DNA of 64,000 nucleotides from Zingiber officinale. Lineage: Eukaryota > Streptophyta > Magnoliopsida > Zingiberales > Zingiberaceae. The stretch covers positions 20,085,198 to 20,149,197 of the forward strand of contig NC_056003.1 of assembly GCF_018446385.1 (NCBI RefSeq), written 5' to 3'. How positions within the stretch are numbered: position 1 is the first letter of the stretch; every line of letters starts with the position of its first letter. A program made the position numbers and the translations under genes. The notes below the pieces were generated by a model. The model saw nothing but the letters and a program-made list of their open reading frames with translations, did no database searches and had not been told where the DNA came from. Shown piece after piece: positions 1-11,868 of this stretch.

Positions 1-336
1 TCGTTGATGGATTTGTTTTCGATTTTATACTACTACATGCCTGCCTGGACGGCAGAAGAGGTAAGAAAAATCGGATTTGGGCTTTACGAGTGTAGTTGAG
101 TAGGGTTGATTTCGAGTCAGAGTATTACTATGTTGTTTATTTTATTAACTGCGTGGTTGTGACAGCCAGAGGCTGAATACTTATATAAACTGCGTGGTGA
201 TTGGTTTTATTTACTGTTATTATTCCAGCCGCCTGTGGCTGAGGTATTTATGTATGTAGAAAGTTTCAGATTGTCCGCCGTACAGGGGAGATGCTGCCGA
301 AATTTCTTCGGACAGAGACTCCTCTGGGGCGTGACA
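1..336 (+). mobile_element. 3' end of a Ty3/gypsy LTR (B/J-type family), truncated by window edge
   Basis: This stretch matches the last part of both LTRs of element B (about 11810-12115 and 19325-19635) almost base for base, and J in reverse. It includes the GGCAGAAGAG junction, the GCCTGTGGCTGAGG block, the CCGAAATTTCTTCGG hairpin and the terminal GGGGCGTGACA ending at 336. Integrase coding sequence of another element (A) starts immediately afterwards, so this LTR (solo or the 3' LTR of a full element) was inserted into element A. The right target-site copy would be gcgag at 337-341; the left copy is outside the window. Confidence 0.8.
61..228 (+). other. Intron-like segment in the LTR
   Basis: The segment runs from a donor-like junction (AGAAGAG then GTAAGA at 61) to an acceptor-like TATTATTCCAG ending at 228. 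The same boundaries occur in both LTRs of B and of J. This is a sequence prediction only; it may be an intron in the transcribed leader. Confidence 0.35.
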
Positions 337-341
337 GCGAG

Positions 342-545
342 TAAATCAGATTCTGGAAGATATGCTCAGATCTTGTGCACTAGATTTCAAGGGAAGTTGG
401 TGCAAGTATCTATGCTTAGCTGAATTTGCCTACAACGATAGTTATCAGGCTACCATCAAGATGACACCCTATGAGGCATTGTATGACAGGAAGTGCAGAT
501 CACCCATTTGTTGGCAAGAAGCAGGTGAAAGAAGAGAGATGGAAG
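342..545 (+). pseudogene. Ty3/gypsy integrase fragment of element A, upstream part
   Basis: The translation contains a run starting LEDMLRSCALDF and continuing through EFAYNDSYQ and MTPYEALYDRKC. This is the stretch that follows the catalytic glutamate in gypsy integrases, and it aligns with residues of about 206-265 of the J integrase (41995-43338). The upstream catalytic core is off the window or lost at the inserted LTR (1-336). The reading frame stops exactly where CACTA1 begins at 546 and resumes at 4048 after the duplicated AAG. It belongs to the chromovirus (Tekay/Del-like) branch, judging by its C-terminal part. It is non-functional as it stands. Confidence 0.85.
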
Positions 546-840
546 CACTACAAGAAAAAAGCCTTACAACAACGATTTTTCACCGTTGTCGTAGCCCCTT
601 TCGGACTGTTGTTAAAGGCTGTGTTGTTAAAGGGGGTACTCAAAGACAACAGTTTTTAACCGTTGTCTTTGAAGACAAAGACAACAGTTTTTACAACGGT
701 GAAAAACTGTTGTCTTTTCCTTCAAAGACAACAGTTTTTTACCGTTGTCTTTGAGCGTCTACCTTTAATAACAGGGTCTTCAACAACAGTTTTAAACTAT
801 TTACGACAACAGTGAAAAATCGTTGTCTTTTTTTGATAAA
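546..840. repeat. CACTA1 left terminal and subterminal repeats
   Basis: After the 18-bp terminus there are repeated blocks such as ACAACAGTTTTTAACCGTTG, AAGACAACAGTTTTT and TTTCACCGTTGTC in direct and inverted orientation. Neighbouring blocks can pair as hairpins. They mirror the right end at 3765-4047. Confidence 0.85.
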
Positions 841-1452
841 AAATAAAAAAAATATTAAAATTTATTATATAATTTTCTAGTATTATAAATCATTCAAAAT
901 ACTAAATTTGTAAATAAAATTTAACATATAATTTTCTAACATTCAAAAATAATATTTACAACATTCCGAAGAAATTTCAAAAGCAGCCAACAAAATGATA
1001 ACGACACTATTAAAACAAAGGTAGAACAACACAACATCCTAATCCTAGAAGAGTAACACAACATCCTAATCTTGATATCCAGTTTTGAAGAGTTGGATCA
1101 TTTGAACTACTTTTACCATGTACAACACTAGAAGAGTAACAAAACACTGCTTCTTAATTCTCCTAATCCTTCATCTTCTTCATCCTTGCCATGTTTGCAT
1201 CGTACTTGGATCGAAGTGGACCAAGTAGATAAAGAAAGAAGATAAACTAAATGCCTTCATCTTCTTCATCCTTGCTTCTTAATTCTCCTAATCCTTCATC
1301 TTCTTCATCCTTGCTTCTTAATTCTCCTAATCCTTCAAACTCCACCTGTAAGAAGAAGATAAAGAAATGTCACTTGATCTAAACTAAATGCCTATGAATA
1401 ATAAAAAAATCTGAAATCTCATAAAGTATACTTAATTCATTAATAATGCATC

Positions 1453-2360
1453 ATATTGAATGCCTCTCCATGACTAGCTTAATAGCCTGTGCTATAGACA
1501 TGTCTTCATTTGTTTCATACCTGAGTTTGTTAGCCTGTAAACATTGAACAATCATTTCACAAGAGAAATATTTCCAAGTTATCAACAGATATAAGGTTAA
1601 TAAAGAACTTGCCTCTTCCAGAATGGTTTCAAACACCTTACCAACTTTTTCCACTAGATCTTGAGGCACTTGATGTCCATCACCATCAAAGAGTGCGTAG
1701 CTGAAAAATAGAAGTAAATTTGTCTCCATAAGATTATAGTCTCCATGATCAGTGATATCTGTTAGTTATTCAGTTAACCATTACCTCTCCAAGTCATGAT
1801 CATACAAGACAGAATTGTCACCAGAAGTTCGATAAATTGGTAGACCAAGTCTTCCAATCCAAGATGCCAATGGATTCTCGTTGCAGACACCATGCAACCT
1901 GAAGTGTCCAAATTAAAACTTCTAATCACTGAAATTTTGAAGGCTGGCCACAATCCTCTTCAGAAGGAATGAAAACAAAAACACAAAAAAAAGAAGCATA
2001 TCAGGCTGCTCCCATGTCAACAGGAAAACCAAATGAGTAGTTAGTGTGAACTCGACCACCAATTCTATCCCGAGATTCTAAAAGCACAACCTAAGGAATA
2101 AAAAATAAACTTCCATGTGATACAAATTTACCCAACCACTTCACACACTGCATTCATATCAGAACTTAGAATCTAATATGTAAAGGCAACTGAAAAAACT
2201 GTTAATTTATATCGACATAACACCTGAAAAGCTGCATTTTTCAGTGCATGAGCAGCTGCAATCCCTGCAAATCCACCACCAATGACAATGGCAGAAGGAG
2301 AGTGAGATTGCCTTGCTTCAGTCTTCTGATAGAATGATGCTGCAAGAAAATTTAAGTCAA
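1453..2360 (-). pseudogene. PAO: Captured polyamine oxidase (PAO) gene fragment, five exons with introns
   Basis: Read on the minus strand, five exon-like blocks occur in gene order: about 2360-2231 with the FAD-binding motif IVIGGGFAGIAAAHAL; 2090-about 2010 with LLESRDRIGGRVHTNYSFGF; 1898-1785 with [20 protein letters not shown] then [16 protein letters not shown]; 1700-1613 with [20 protein letters not shown]; and 1534-1453 with [17 protein letters not shown]. These are the N-terminal third of plant FAD-dependent polyamine oxidases (AtPAO2-4 type), which oxidise spermine and spermidine, usually in peroxisomes. Most exon edges keep AG acceptors and GT (one GC) donors, so genomic DNA was captured rather than cDNA. 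Exon 2 ends in a stop where the Ser-Trp after DMGA is expected, and the C-terminal two thirds are missing. The fragment cannot make an oxidase. Confidence 0.88.
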
Positions 2361-3764
2361 TATATATATAGATATATATGTTGATGTGAAGAAGTAAAAT
2401 GCAAACTAGAATATATTTTAACACCATGAAAAAAAACATAATTAATAATAAATCCAACACAAGAACAAGCAACATATTCTGTCGTGTTGTATATATATTT
2501 ACCAAATGCATTTTCCTTCCACATGGTTGAACTCTAAAAATAATTCAGAAAGTACCCCAATAATAAGACTGACAATAGAAAACACCCCAAACATAAAAAT
2601 TTAGTTTTATTTGCAATTATGACAGATAATCATGTAACTAGCTTCAGTATTCCCACAAAAAAAAGATATGTAACATAACAATATACTGATACAAAGAAAA
2701 CTAAAGGGATGACCATTAAAGGAAAGAATACCTTAAATAAAATGAATTCAGAAAGTTCCCATAGGCTCTGGATTAATCCTTTAAGTTTACTTTGATCATG
2801 AGCTAAATCATTGCAGTGAATAGATTTAAATCGAAGTAGGTAAAATTCCCATTTTGGCAGCCTGTATACCTCACGAAACCCATCTGCAATTTCACACTAG
2901 AGGTTGAAATCGAGCTCTTAAAAATCTTTAAACTTGATATACCGAAAGCTGGAATAGAGCAGGAGGCTATACTCACCAAAAAAATCCAAATTGATGTTGG
3001 AAATCATTGAAAAAGGGATGAGTAGTTTCAAAACTCTACTAAGCTTGAACACCAACATCTCACGACTGGAAGCCCTAAGAATCGACCTGAAATCAGTCAA
3101 AAAATTGAAGATTTTGTGACTAAAAATTTATGCAGAAATAGGTCACAAAAAGGACTCTATTTGGGCAGAAACAAGCATAAAAAATATGTAAGGAACAAAA
3201 CCCCTCAAATGATTTGAAAATGAGGGAGGCGGGGAGGCGAAGGGTGTCAGTGACAGTGGCGAGTACGCGGAGAAGAAGTTTGTCCAAGAGCAGCAGAGAT
3301 CTCTTCCTCCATCGCAGGTTCGTTTTCATTAGGGTTTGTGTTTGATCACTAAGTCGCATGTTGAAGAGTGCATGATAGAGAGGCCTTTTAGTTGAGGCGG
3401 CAGCGACGCATATGGCAGAAGCGAACCTGAGGCCCATCTAGGATGGAAGGCAGTGGAGCATCTAGGGTTTTCGACGAGAAGATGCAAGAGGAAGAAGTAG
3501 AGGACACTTACTGTTAGTGGATTTCATGTCGGAGGTCTTGCCGGTGAGGGCGTCCTTAATGGACTCGTGGACTGCTGCTGCTCCTGCGCGGCTCCGGTGA
3601 GCGAGAGATTGTGAGAAAAGAGAAAAGAGGGACGGATTGAGAAGATAAAAGGGTGGAATGCGGCGGCAAAAAACTTTCGGGGAGAGGGAAAGAAAAAAAG
3701 CGGGGCAAAAATTGGCGAAGGGGAAAAAACGGCGAAGGAAAAAAAAACACCAGTATTCAACATC
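2361..3764 (-). other. CACTA1 interior of unknown origin, possible second captured exon
   Basis: From 2361 to about 3110 the DNA is AT-rich and resembles plant UTR or intron sequence; it may be the 5' region of the captured polyamine oxidase gene. At about 3600-3505, minus strand, a short frame reads AAVHESIKDALTGKTSDMKS and ends at an AACAG/TAAGTG splice-like junction. A second frame at 3437-3201 is also open. I do not recognise either product. GC content rises sharply between 3200 and 3700, as in a plant first exon or 5' UTR. A second captured gene end is possible but unproven. Confidence 0.35.
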
Positions 3765-4047
3765 ACTTAATCGACAATAGCTTTTAAAAACTGTTGTCGT
3801 AATCCCAAAAAAAAGCGCACATAGACAACAGTTTTCAAAAACTGTTGTTGTAGCATTTAAAAACCGTTGTCGTAGTCTTAAAAAAACATAAATAGACAAC
3901 GGTTTTTAAAAACCGTTGTCGTAGGCTAAAAATATTGCTAAAAGACAACGATTTTTGTTAAAACCATTGTTAAAAGGAAAAAAGACAACGATTTGGTATA
4001 AAATCGTTGTCGTTTGAGTGTTGTTGTAAGGCTTTTTTCTTGTAGTG
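3765..4047. repeat. CACTA1 right subterminal and terminal repeats
   Basis: Blocks such as GACAACAGTTTTCAAAAACT, TTAAAAACCGTTGTCGTAG and AAAATCGTTGTCG alternate in orientation and end in the inverted terminus. They are the mirror of 546-840. Confidence 0.85.
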
Positions 4048-4590
4048 AAGTAGAGCTGGGCATTCAGACAGAGCTATCCAGGCTATCCAGAAAATCTGAC
4101 AAAGAATCGAGACTGCCCATAGCAGACAGAAGAGTTATGCTGACACACGCCGTAGGCCACTTGAATTCCAAGTAGGGGATTCAGTCTTTCTCAAGGTTGC
4201 TCCTATGAAGGGAGTGATGAGATTTGGCAAGAAGGGCAAATTAAGTCCTCGCTACGTAGGACCTTACCTGATCATAGAGAGGATTGGGAAAGTAGCTTAC
4301 AAGCTGGACTTACCACAGGACATGTCGGCAATACATAATGTATTTCATGTCTCCATGCTAAAGAGATCGTATTCATGACTCTAGCCAAGTGATTCAGCCT
4401 CAGATAGTGCAGATCCAAGAGGATCTTAGCTATAAGAGCAGACCTACACAGAAAGTGGACAGAGAAGTTAAGAGACTAAGGAATAAAGAAGTACCACTAG
4501 TGAAGGTCATCTGGCAGAACCAGAAGCACGAGGAAGTCACTTGGGAGCGTGAGAACAGTATGAGACGGAAATATCCAGAACTATTCTAAT
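4048..4590 (+). pseudogene. Ty3/gypsy integrase C-terminus and chromodomain-like tail of element A
   Basis: Sequence resumes right after the AAG duplication. The frame contains FLKVAPMKGVMRFGKKGKLS then RYVGPYLIIERIGKVAYKLD (the GPY/F module), NVFHVSMLKRS, and then a tail with REVKRLRNKEVPLVKVIWQN and EEVTWERENSMRRKYPELF. That tail is typical of Tekay/Del chromoviruses, where the C-terminal domain guides insertion to chromatin. A stop follows the SMLKRSYS region (about 4377), before the last 66-codon segment (4389-4589), so the reading frame is broken besides being split by CACTA1. The LTR starts 34 bases after the last stop codon, the normal position for the pol end. Confidence 0.88.
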
Positions 4591-4624
4591 TTCGATGATG
4601 AACTTTTTATAAGGTATGAGGGAT

Positions 4625-7600
4625 TGTAATGACCAAATTTTCCCTATTTCAAGTTCTAAATGTCCTTAAAAATATTTGGAAATGTTTTTAAAATATTCTA
4701 GATATTTTTAGAGTATTTTTATGCAATTTTTGGAGGTCGTTTGGTATTTTTACTAAACGAAAGAAGTTTTGACAAAAAAAACGTCCAAGCCGAGATTCGA
4801 ACCGTGGACCTCGGACCTGAACCGAGCCTTAACTGAATCCAGCCAGCCAACTGTTCTGCAAACGTTTTGTGAATAAATATGGAACGAAATATATTTAAGT
4901 AGTAGTAAGGAACGTTTAAAATAAAAGGGGAATAAAATGCTCGGCTGAGGATTCGAAACCACGACCTTTGACTTGGTCAAATTGTGGTTGACCAAGTGTG
5001 CAAGTGGGTTATGTTAATTAAGGAAAGAACAGATTGTATATAAGTAGTCATTGGTTTATTGAAACCCTATTTATAAGAAGAGAATTAGGTTTTTCTTTTT
5101 CGAAAATTTTCTCTCCTCTCCTCTCCCGACGCGTGCGGCTGCTCCTCTCGGGCGAAAGCGATGCCGGACCTAGGGTTCCTCTCCGGCAGCCGGCGACGAC
5201 TTCTTTTTGGAAGCCGTTCACAGATTCATGGTCTTCTCGTCAAGGAGAACACGCGGATAGGAAGGGATCGCCGAGATCTTCACCTCCTCCAAACCCTAAG
5301 TCGTCATCTTCTCGGTTGTAAGTCCAAGAACGTTAGGTAAGTGCTTCTCACCTGCAGTAGGAGTAGTTTTCGGATCTTCGTTTCCATTTTTATCTTCGAA
5401 GCATGTTGAGAAGAATGTTTCCTTTTTCCTTGCTACCTTAATGTGCATGATCGGCCTAGATTTTAGCCCTGCAGATTTAGTTCTTGTGCATCAGATAATT
5501 CTAGGTCTTGGGTGATACATTCCGTAGATGAGTTGTTTCTTCAAGATAGTAATGGGATAGCTCATTGTAACGAAGTTCCTGTTCGGATTTGTGGGTGATG
5601 CAGCAGGTTTTGGGTGCCCTTATGTTGCTTGACAAAATGTTTTCTTTGAATGTTACCATAGACAGGGGACGGTTTGTTTGCTGTGAAGGGATTTGAATAG
5701 TTTTAGATCTATTCTAGTTTAAAGCATGCAGTGTAACTTTAGATACTTGCTGTTTAGATTTTCTTTGTTTTAGAACTTGCTGTACAGAAAGAATTGAGGA
5801 TTGATAGAGCTTTAGTTCCTATCATGATTTAGGACCATGCAGAATTTAGGCTTGGGTTCCACTGTTGTTGTGATATTGAACCTGAATTTCCTTCTTAAGA
5901 TTCAGATTAGAGTTTCTTTTGTTTGTAGTGGTCCTTTTAGCAAGTGCTTAGTTCTGTTGTCATTTCCTTTTGGTTAACACGTAGCTTTAGATCACCTTAC
6001 CATATGGTTTGAGTATTTTAGTTTCGAATTTGCAGTAGACAATTTTGTAGCAGAGTAGATTTATCCATTAAGATAAACATGTATATGCACATGCTAGTTC
6101 CGTTCCTTAAAGTTGCCAGACCCGAACAATATTATATTGAGCATTTCGGTTTTCCATTTGCTAATAATTAAGCATGATCAGTTTTCCATTTTGTTAATAG
6201 AGCATGAGCAGATTTTTATAAGTATAGGATGCAGATTTTAATAGGCAGGTTTTCATAAGTATTGCTTACAGATTTTCTACTTGTGCTTGCTGTCATATCT
6301 TTGCATTCTGGAATTAAAGCATGCTGTACAGATTTTCTACTTGTGCTTTGCTACCTCCATGAACATTAATAGTCTTGTTATCCTAGCATACAGTTTAGAT
6401 TTCTTAGTTGTATGTTTCTTGTGTAGTCGAACAAACATGAACAACCACTTAAAATGAGTAAGCAATATCAGAATTTGATTGACTTTGCTTTATTTTAATA
6501 GCATGCTCAGTTAGTTGCAATTCTATACTTGTTAGACATACTTACAGTGATCTAGTAAGCTCTATTAGAGGATTATGAGTAGCTACAAGTAAGAAAAAGA
6601 CCAAGGTCTAGTTAGAAAAGATAACAAGTAAATTAAAGTAAGAGGCTAGTACCCGACTTCCGAGGTTGTCGTTAAACAAATCCAGGTGACCAATTCCGAG
6701 GTCTTGGCCCTGGTAAGACCAAGGTCTTTATCCTCATAGGACTGGAGGCTCGCTACCTCAGTCACTATTAGAGAGCGCGCATAAGATGGTACTAAGCTTG
6801 GGCCCAAGAAAGAGAAGAAGAAAGTTAAATCTTAATTTCAAGTATAAGGCTATAAGTAAATGAAACAAGTATCACCTATGTTTAGAACCAGTAAAGTTTA
6901 GCTCTTTTGATTCTAAGCATACCGTATTAGTTTTCATTTGCTTTCCTTATGAGTTTATTGAGCATGATTAGCTTTATTTCCAGTATGCAGATTTATTCTT
7001 GTATATCATGAGTATGCAATTTATTTTAGTGCTTTGCTATTAGATGAGCATGTTTAGCCCTTTCTTTTAACATTTCAGTTTCAGTATCCTTTGCATATTA
7101 TGCAATTTCGAGTTTTTGTGAGATAGATTAGTATTTACTAAGCGTTTCGCTTATAGATTTATTTTTCCTCCTACTGCAGATAAAAGAAAAGTTAAAGTGT
7201 AAAGAGGAAGGCGACAAGGAGGATGTCTGATGGAGGTGTGTGATGCCAGGACTATGGGAGAGATCTGGGAACATTATTAAGTTATTTTGAGTTTTGGTGA
7301 AAACATTTGAGACTGTATCATTTATTCTAGGTTCTTGAGATTATCTTCGGTTCTAGATTGCATGCTATGATGTAATTGTTAGTAAGTTAGTACTTTGATG
7401 CTTTCTTGAGTTTTAGTTTTGATATGTTTCTTTTAGTATAGTTATGTTATAAATGCATGTTATGTATGTATTGGATTTTAGTCCGCTGAACAGCAGATAC
7501 TCTGTCAAAATTTTAAGTTTTCTAGAAACATTTAGTACAGCTTACTACACTAGTTGTTTTAGAATCTATAGTAGTTAAGTAGTTGATATATGTTCCATCC

Positions 7601-7815
7601 GCCTATGGCTGAAGTATATATTTTTGTATCTCAGTTTATGGTCACCGGTACAGGGGAGATTCTGCCGAAATTTTTCGGTAGGAACTTCTCTGGGGCCGTG
7701 ATAAATCTAAGTGTTGCTAGCAATAGCATAAGTAACACTAGTAAGTAGAGTTAGTAGTTAAGTAACGGTCATCCTTAGAGAGTAGTATATTATAGTAAGA
7801 AGGGTGGTCGTTACA
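4625..7815 (+). mobile_element. 3' LTR of gypsy element A
   Basis: The LTR begins TGTAATGACC directly after a purine-rich stretch (ATAAGGTATGAGGGAT) and ends GGTCGTTACA at 7815; the ends are imperfect inverted repeats. The length is 3.19 kb. A TATA-like box (5037-5044) precedes a CT-rich then GC-rich leader (5100-5330). The 3' end carries the block CCGCCTATGGCTGAAG and the hairpin CCGAAATTTTTCGG found in B and J. A second, reversed and incomplete copy of this LTR family lies at 33940-about 35410. The 5' LTR is off the window, so the target duplication (right copy aaaga, 7816-7820) cannot be checked. Confidence 0.85.
5037..5044 (+). promoter_or_regulatory. TATA box in LTR A
   Basis: TATATAAG lies about 60 bp upstream of a CT-rich leader. 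It is probably the transcription start region of element A. Confidence 0.5.
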
Positions 7816-8284
7816 AAAGAGTATTTGGGACATATGATAAATGATCTCAAGTGAACCAATATGTGCCAAAGGGATTAGAGTTGGATTTGAGTCTCTACTG
7901 TAGTTGGTTGGCACAATTGGATTAAGTTTCATGCATGAAAATATGACATTGGGGTCATATTGCATAAAAATTAGTTTTTGATGTATAAGTACCATATAAA
8001 CCTATGCTAGGGAAGTATTGTGGTTTAGTATGGGTAGATACATCAAGAGGAAGCCAAAACTAGGACTTTAGGTCAAGGGTTCAATTGAACCATTTAGATA
8101 GTTTTGAATTTTGTATCATTCTTGGGATCTGTGATAAATATATTTTTTTATATATTTTTACCAAGTAGATAAGGTTAAAATAGACTTCTCCACAAAATTT
8201 GGGAATTTTTGGAAGTTTGTAGAATTTTTGGTGCATTTCTGAAGTTGGCTAGAAAAGGTTAATTTTTGCAGAAATAGGGTACCA

Positions 8285-8460
8285 GTCGACTGGTAACAGT
8301 GTTTTTGAGCACAGAATGTCTCTGTAAGCTCATTTTGATGAGGGCAGTCGACTAGTCCTAATACCAGTCGACTGGTAACAATGTATTTCGAACATAGAGG
8401 GTTCTATGAGTTAAAATCGAAGGGGGCAGTCAACTGATACCTAGTGCAATCGACTGATAC
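8285..8460 (+). repeat. CCAGTCGACTGGTA palindrome cluster inside element H
   Basis: GTCGAC occurs at 8285-8290, 8347-8352 and 8367-8372, with two one-base variants at about 8427 and 8452. Each is embedded in ACCAGTCGACTGGTA or a close variant. The same word recurs in the H LTR at 19864-19981. Confidence 0.85.
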
Positions 8461-8883
8461 TAGGTTGGAAGTGTTTTTTAGCATTATAAAGTGACCAAAA
8501 GGATGATAAACATGTATGTAATCTTATGAGGGATTAATACATGATATTTATGGTCATTAGAGGTCAAAGAGTCCAATTATTAAGAGATTGTTGGAGCTCT
8601 TTTTGATGTATGGCAAAGGGGGAGAAGTTTAGGTTTAAGTGGGAAACCTACACACCTTTGTAATAAATCCTAACTCAAGGGGAGCTTAGGTGAAGGGGGA
8701 GTGATTGTTTAGGCAAAGGGGGAGAAGTTTACCTTTGCGGGAAATTCTAGCTCAAGGGGGAGCTTAGGTGAAGGGGGGGCCTAGGGATTTAGGTTCCATT
8801 ATTTATGCCTGAGTTGATTTGCATATTTATTTGCATATGTATTGTTATATTATTTCCCTAACTTAAACGGATTGACAAACATC

Positions 8884-8896
8884 AAAAAGGAGGAGA
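8884..8896 (+). promoter_or_regulatory. Polypurine tract of element H
   Basis: AAAAAGGAGGAGA lies directly before TGTTGGAGC, the LTR start. This is the position of the plus-strand primer. Confidence 0.75.
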
Positions 8897-8897
8897 T

Positions 8898-9221
8898 TGT
8901 TGGAGCAATCTGAGTACCCTAGGTTTTGATGTTTGGGCAAAAGTTTAAGTTAGGTTTATTGTTGTATTTGATATGCATTGTGAGTGTGAAAGATACAGGT
9001 ACAACAAGGAAAGTCCAAGTGTGATCTTGGCAAAGGAGGAAAGTCCAAGGATGAGTCTTGGCGGTGTAAGTCCAAGCATGTAGTCTTGGCAACATAAGTC
9101 CAAGTGTGACTTGGCAATGGATGAAGTCCCGAAGGTGAGGAGCCTCTTGGCAAAAGAAGACCCGACAATATGGACAAGGCCGAAGGAAGCTCCAGAAGGA
9201 AAGACGTGAAGGATGGGGAGA
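8898..9221 (+). mobile_element. LTR of element H, first part (split by element B)
   Basis: It starts TGTTGGAGCAATCTG. It holds four copies of an AGTCCAAG...CTTGGC mini-hairpin (9011-9150). It stops at the GGAGA (9217-9221) that is duplicated at 19636-19640 on the other side of B. The rest of the LTR is at 19641-20439. Confidence 0.85.
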
Positions 9222-11868
9222 TGTAAAATACCGAAAAATGGCGAATAATAATAAGGGAGTTTTCCGAAATTTTTGGAAATTTTTGGAATTTTTTTGGGAA
9301 TTTTTCAGAGCTCGTATGGACGAGTTTACGGGGATGAAAACTGAGCCCTGGGAAAGCCTGTTTAGGCTACCTTATTTAAGCGAGGAAAATTTCTATTTTC
9401 TTTTTTTTTTCTTCTTTACTCGCTCGACTCTTCTCCTCTTCCCCCTTTTTCTCCCGACGCCGACTCCTTGCCAAAATCACCACGCGACGGTTCCCTCTCC
9501 TCTTCCCCTTCTTCCGCGAACATCTAAGCCCTCTCTGCCATCTCTCTCAAGTGACGACAAGCCAAGGAAAGCCCTCTTTCCCTGAAACCCTAGCTTCCAC
9601 CCGAGCCCTTCACCTCTTCCCTTTCTCTCAGCAAAGCGGCAGGCGGCTGATGCTAGGTTACCATTTCGAGCCGGCCAGAGGAGGAGCGTGCGGGAGCGGC
9701 TGCATAAGCAGAGGTCTTGGCAGGGGGCTCCGGCGAGCATTCGGCGATGTGATGCTAAGGGACACCGGGAAGCTGGAGCTGATCCCGTACTAGGGCGACC
9801 TCGCCATCGAGGGCTATCATCTATTTCACCGATTGTCACTTTTTTCTCTCCCTCTTCCGCCTTCGATCTCCTCTGCCGCCACCACTGCTTGGTATCGCCG
9901 TCATCGGAAAGGAGTAATCGACGAAAGTGTTAGGGTTGCCAACCTCTCTCCCTGCCGGATTCGAACAAAGCAGCGGTGATTTCATCGGGAAGGTTCGCTG
10001 TTCTTCCGATGCACTAGAGTTCATCTCGGTGGCTTGCAAATCTGCCTTGGCGATTTTTTTTGGCTGCTGCCATAGAAGCCACAAGGTTCCAGCAGCACCT
10101 CCTCGTCGAATCCTTGGTCCTCACAGGTAGTTAGAGGTAGAGGTAAGGTGCACGGATTGTTCTAGAATTTGGTTGTTGTTGACTGTGATGATTTCTTGAG
10201 TTCCATTTTGATCTGGACACTGAAATGCAGGGTGTTTCTTAGTTCAGCAGCTGACACATCAGATTTGAATAAGAAATGCTGGGTAGTAGATATAGCATCG
10301 ATCTGATTTCAGTTTGCTGGTTGAGATATTGAGGTTAGTTATTTTCCCGATCATTGTAGCTCAGTCCATTTCTGCTATGGGATTAATAGCGAATTAAATT
10401 TATTATGAGTTAAGGTAATTAACAGATGTGTTAATTGATGATTAGTTTGTATTAGATTGATAAATGAGTAAGTTGGATCCAATTTGGGTTAGTTAATTTG
10501 GGTGGATTGTGTAAGACAATCCAAATGGATGTTCATAGTGAAATTAGGAATTTTTTTAGCTTGTTACATTTTGAATTTAGCTAAATAAAATATACACACT
10601 GATTGATACAGGACTTTGACGCGAGACGAGTATTTCGGAGTCAGATTTGGACCATTTTTATCGGAGGCGGGTACTTTTGACTTTATGTCTTTGATATGCA
10701 TAGTAGTGAATTTAACAAGTAGCAATAATTATGTTCTCTTATTTGTTTCGGTTAATCACTACCCGATATCCATTACATGATTGATTGATTGCTTGTTTTG
10801 CATCTCATGTATTCCTTACCTGCTTATACATGCTTGTAGGGGGGTAGTGATATATCATGTTTCACCATGTTCAGGACCTAGGTTTTATACCTTCAGTGTA
10901 CCTTTGATTTGATTCGTTGACCTATGGTGCACTTTTATATAGATATGGATTAGCTCAGGATATTATTTGCATGATTGCATGCTGTGCGATAGTCCGCTCC
11001 ATTATTGTTGAGCACATCGCCAGTTACATGGATCTGCACACATCACCACTCATGGGTTAGTGGTCGATTCAAACAGTGTGTGTTGCAGCAGGGACTTTGT
11101 TTGGCTCCGTTGGTCCGCTCATGGGTAGCGTGATACAACGTGTTAGCCGGCAGGGACTCCTCCCCGTCATCGTGTACCGGGAGTCGAGAGCATTGCGCTC
11201 CCCCATTTATGATTTGGGGTAGGAGGATAGGTGTACTCCGACAGCATCCCGTCCACTCGGTCACTCATCAGGAGCAGTGACGACGGAGTGCACGGTTGTC
11301 ACAGCCCTACCCACTCGGCCTCACTATTGTGTGTGAGATGATCGACTGGCGTCAGGGGTGACCAGGACGCATCATTGGCATCATATGCATGATGCATTTA
11401 TTGCTTGTGTTTGTGCTTGCTGCATTTATATGTTGTATATTGTTTGGACGCCTTTGACATGCATACAGGATTTCTATGTCACTCAGACTGTTTGTCCTTA
11501 TACCCAGGTCCTAGTTAGTACAGTTTTTCTCCTGTTTACTTCAGTTGCATTTCATCCTTTTATATCAGGAGACTCTACGCATGATTAGTGCTAGATGTTA
11601 TTTCCCTACTTTGCATATCAGTTGTACCTGCTGAGTGTTGGACTCACCCCGCCTCCATTGTTGTTATTTTTTAGGTTGATGCTGTCAGGAGAGAGTTCCA
11701 GTTGCTAGTCCCTGCAGGTCTCAAAGATATTGTTGGTGTTTTGGTTTTCTTACTTATATTATGCTAAACTTGTTCTGGTTGATGGTATAGACATTGTATG
11801 GATTTTGTGATGTCGATGGATTTTTATTCGATATGTTTTACTACATGTCTGCCTGGACGGCAGAAGAG

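Larger units (their letters stand above)
546..4047. mobile_element. CACTA transposon 1 (non-autonomous, Pack-CACTA)
   Basis: The element begins CACTACAAGAAAAAAGCC at 546 and ends with the reverse complement, GGCTTTTTTCTTGTAGTG, at 4047. It is flanked by a 3-bp target duplication AAG (543-545 and 4048-4050), the TSD length typical of CACTA elements. Insertion split the integrase frame of element A, which gives an independent proof of both ends. The subterminal 250-300 bp at each side is packed with repeats related to AAACCGTTGTC in both orientations, as expected for transposase binding sites. No transposase ORF is visible in the 3.5 kb. The interior instead carries pieces of a plant polyamine oxidase gene with introns, so this is a gene-capturing, trans-mobilised element. 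Confidence 0.93.
7816..8897 (+). mobile_element. Element H, 3' non-coding end of the internal domain
   Basis: This piece lies between the end of LTR A and the start of LTR H. It holds no gene. It has the Sirevirus style: repeated AAGGGGGAG stretches (8618-8780), a palindrome cluster (8285-8460), and a final polypurine tract AAAAAGGAGGAGA (8884-8896) abutting the LTR. Element A therefore inserted into the internal region of H, and the rest of H is beyond the left edge. Confidence 0.7.

Noticed and set aside
235..423. A 62-codon plus-strand frame
   Set aside because: It crosses the junction between the LTR end and the element A integrase in a frame different from integrase.
1453..2360. Functional host polyamine oxidase gene
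   Set aside because: The C-terminal two thirds are missing, a stop follows DMGA, and the pieces lie wholly within CACTA1.
3462..3899. Overlapping open frames of 145, 80 and 64 codons in CACTA1
   Set aside because: They run into the subterminal repeats and use several frames; only the short piece ending at a splice-like site (3505-3600) was kept as a possibility.
8285..8460. Regularly spaced palindromes as a CRISPR-like array
   Set aside because: The genome is a plant; repeats are short, spacing is irregular, and they sit in retrotransposon DNA.
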